Shown piece by piece: positions 5,826-6,602 of a stretch of DNA of 6,602 nucleotides. Numbering within the stretch: the stretch's first letter is position 1; each line of letters starts with the position of its first letter. Below the pieces are notes generated by a model, which saw nothing but the letters and a program-made list of their open reading frames with translations, was not told the origin of the DNA and made no database searches. The stretch comes from Chitinispirillaceae bacterium (GTDB lineage: Bacteria > Fibrobacterota > Chitinivibrionia > Chitinivibrionales > Chitinispirillaceae), in contig JAFGOU010000008.1 in the NCBI GenBank assembly GCA_016926315.1, positions 1 to 6,602 of the forward strand. The letters run 5' to 3'. The position numbers and the translations under genes are program-made.

Positions 5826-6464
5826 TCAATTCAACGCCTTTTCATATCCCTCAAACCGCCTCATCAACCCGAATGCCCTATCCATAAACGGCGCCACGGT
5901 GATGACCATATACCCGATGTCCTTCCAGAACGTCCACTCCTCCCGGTATATCCTGTTTATCGCCACCTTGACAGGCCAGATCACCTCGTCATTATATTTT
6001 TTCGCATCCTCCACCCGCGCCAGCAGCTCCTCCTCGCTTCTGAAGAAAAGCGACGCCGGACCCGTGATTCCCGGCCGCAACGCAAGCACCTTCCGGTCCT
6101 CCCCTCCAAGCGTGTCCGCATACCCCGGCACATCAGGCCGCGGGCCGACAAACGACATGTTCCCGATCAGCACATTCCATAACTGCGGCAGCTCGTCGAG
6201 CTTGAAACGGCGCAGCACCCTGCCGATACCCGTAATCCTGGCGTCGGTCGCGGCCGTAATGCTCCCCTGCCGGTCCGCGCCAACGGTCATGGTCCTGAAC
6301 TTGACAACCCGGAACAGCCTGCCATTCCTGCCGACCCGGTCCTGTGTAAAAAAAACCGGGCCCGGAGAGGTGAGCCTGACCAGAACGGCCACCAGGACAA
6401 ACAGCGGCAACAGGACAAGGTGCCCGGCAAGGGAGACGAGGAGGTCGGAAAAACGTTTTAGCAT
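5826..6464 (-). CDS. Monotopic phosphoglycosyl transferase (bacterial sugar transferase)
   Basis: A 212-residue, single-domain enzyme, close in size to C. jejuni PglC (200). I chose the ATG at 6464 because the protein then opens MLKRFSDLLVSLAG, the usual start of the family; a longer frame from 6554 adds a 30-residue tail unlike it. No clear Shine-Dalgarno precedes either. Residues about 8-32 form the membrane re-entrant helix with P20 near its bend. SPGPVFF (33-39), KFRTM (55-59), the catalytic D90-E91 in KLDELPQLWNV, SFVGPRP (104-110) and RPGITGPAS (130-138) follow. It transfers a sugar-1-phosphate from UDP-sugar to undecaprenyl phosphate on the cytoplasmic face. GITGPAS plus an EEELL/WPVK C-terminal region (144-166), rather than PglC's GITGWAQVNG, leaves the sugar specificity open. 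The neighbouring dehydratase and aminotransferase suggest a diNAcBac-like donor, by inference. Confidence 0.93.
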   Translation of the reverse strand: MLKRFSDLLVSLAGHLVLLPLFVLVAVLVRLTSPGPVFFTQDRVGRNGRLFRVVKFRTMTVGADRQGSITAATDARITGIGRVLRRFKLDELPQLWNVLIGNMSFVGPRPDVPGYADTLGGEDRKVLALRPGITGPASLFFRSEEELLARVEDAKKYNDEVIWPVKVAINRIYREEWTFWKDIGYMVITVAPFMDRAFGLMRRFEGYEKALN

Positions 6465-6554
6465 GGGATTACTGGTAAAATAAGAGATTGACAGGGGTAA
6501 CCGAGTGGCTGTTTTTTTTGACCTCACCCGCCGCAGCCCGATGGGCCGCGTCAC

Positions 6555-6597
6555 ACCCTCTCCTCAAGGAGAGGGTATACATGCCTCACCGAGGCAT
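6555..6597. repeat. Two tandem perfect hairpins upstream of the glycan operon
   Basis: ACCCTCTCC/GGAGAGGGT with loop TCAA (6555-6576) is a perfect 9 bp stem, and four bases later ATGCCTC/GAGGCAT with loop ACC (6581-6597) is a perfect 7 bp stem. Neither is followed by a T run on either strand, so they do not look like intrinsic terminators. CCCTCTCC-type palindromes are widespread intergenic repeats. The rest of 6465-6554 holds no gene that I can support. Confidence 0.6.
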
Positions 6598-6602
6598 GAA
6601 AA

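Noticed and set aside
5383..6483. Plus-strand open frame of 366 codons across elements A and B and the sugar transferase
   Set aside because: It runs through two non-coding repeats and then antisense to a clear enzyme gene; no domain is visible.
6477..6505. Sigma-70-like promoter (TATTTT on the minus strand) before the phosphoglycosyl transferase
   Set aside because: No acceptable -35 hexamer lies at the right distance, and the leader would be only a few bases long.
6555..6597. Intrinsic terminator
   Set aside because: Both stems are perfect, but neither strand has a T run after them in the sense needed for termination.

Overview
The window carries part of a cell-surface glycan (O-antigen, capsule or protein-glycan) biosynthesis locus from a fairly GC-rich Gram-negative bacterium. 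The gene style suggests a Desulfobacterota (deltaproteobacterial) or Nitrospirota-like host: a large membrane nucleotide-sugar dehydratase, a YIDxGTGS microprotein, an S23/four-helix-bundle gene, and TA-targeting miniature repeats. That placement is inference and weakly supported. All convincing genes are on the minus strand, so transcription runs from high to low coordinates.

In transcription order: a short upstream stretch with two small hairpins (6465-6602); a monotopic phosphoglycosyl transferase that starts glycan assembly on a lipid carrier (6464-5826); 15 bp later, a four-helix-bundle gene (5810-5178) broken by two back-to-back miniature inverted-repeat elements; a PglE-like aminotransferase (5099-3969); a second copy of one of those elements (3755-3908); a low-GC two-gene module of a nucleotidyltransferase-fold protein and a 67-residue partner overlapping by 11 bp (3725-3020); an intergenic stretch with a paired 12-mer (2775-3019); a 633-residue WbpM/PglF-type nucleotide-sugar 4,6-dehydratase (2774-873); a 76-residue membrane protein (772-542); and, coupled to it by an ATGA overlap, the first 181 residues of a protein with a kinase-like catalytic loop that runs off the left edge.

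Dehydratase plus aminotransferase plus phosphoglycosyl transferase fits assembly of a 4-amino-4,6-dideoxy (bacillosamine-type) sugar and its transfer to a polyprenyl phosphate. The N-acetyltransferase that would complete a PglF-PglE-PglD series is not in the window.

The mobile-element history is the most unusual part. Two related elements (A, 154 and about 178 bp) lie in direct orientation on either side of the aminotransferase. A different element (B, 169 bp) abuts the second A copy at a shared TATATA. Together A and B split the four-helix-bundle gene, and removing them in silico rejoins its reading frame exactly at a conserved helix. No transposase, rRNA, tRNA or CRISPR array was seen.
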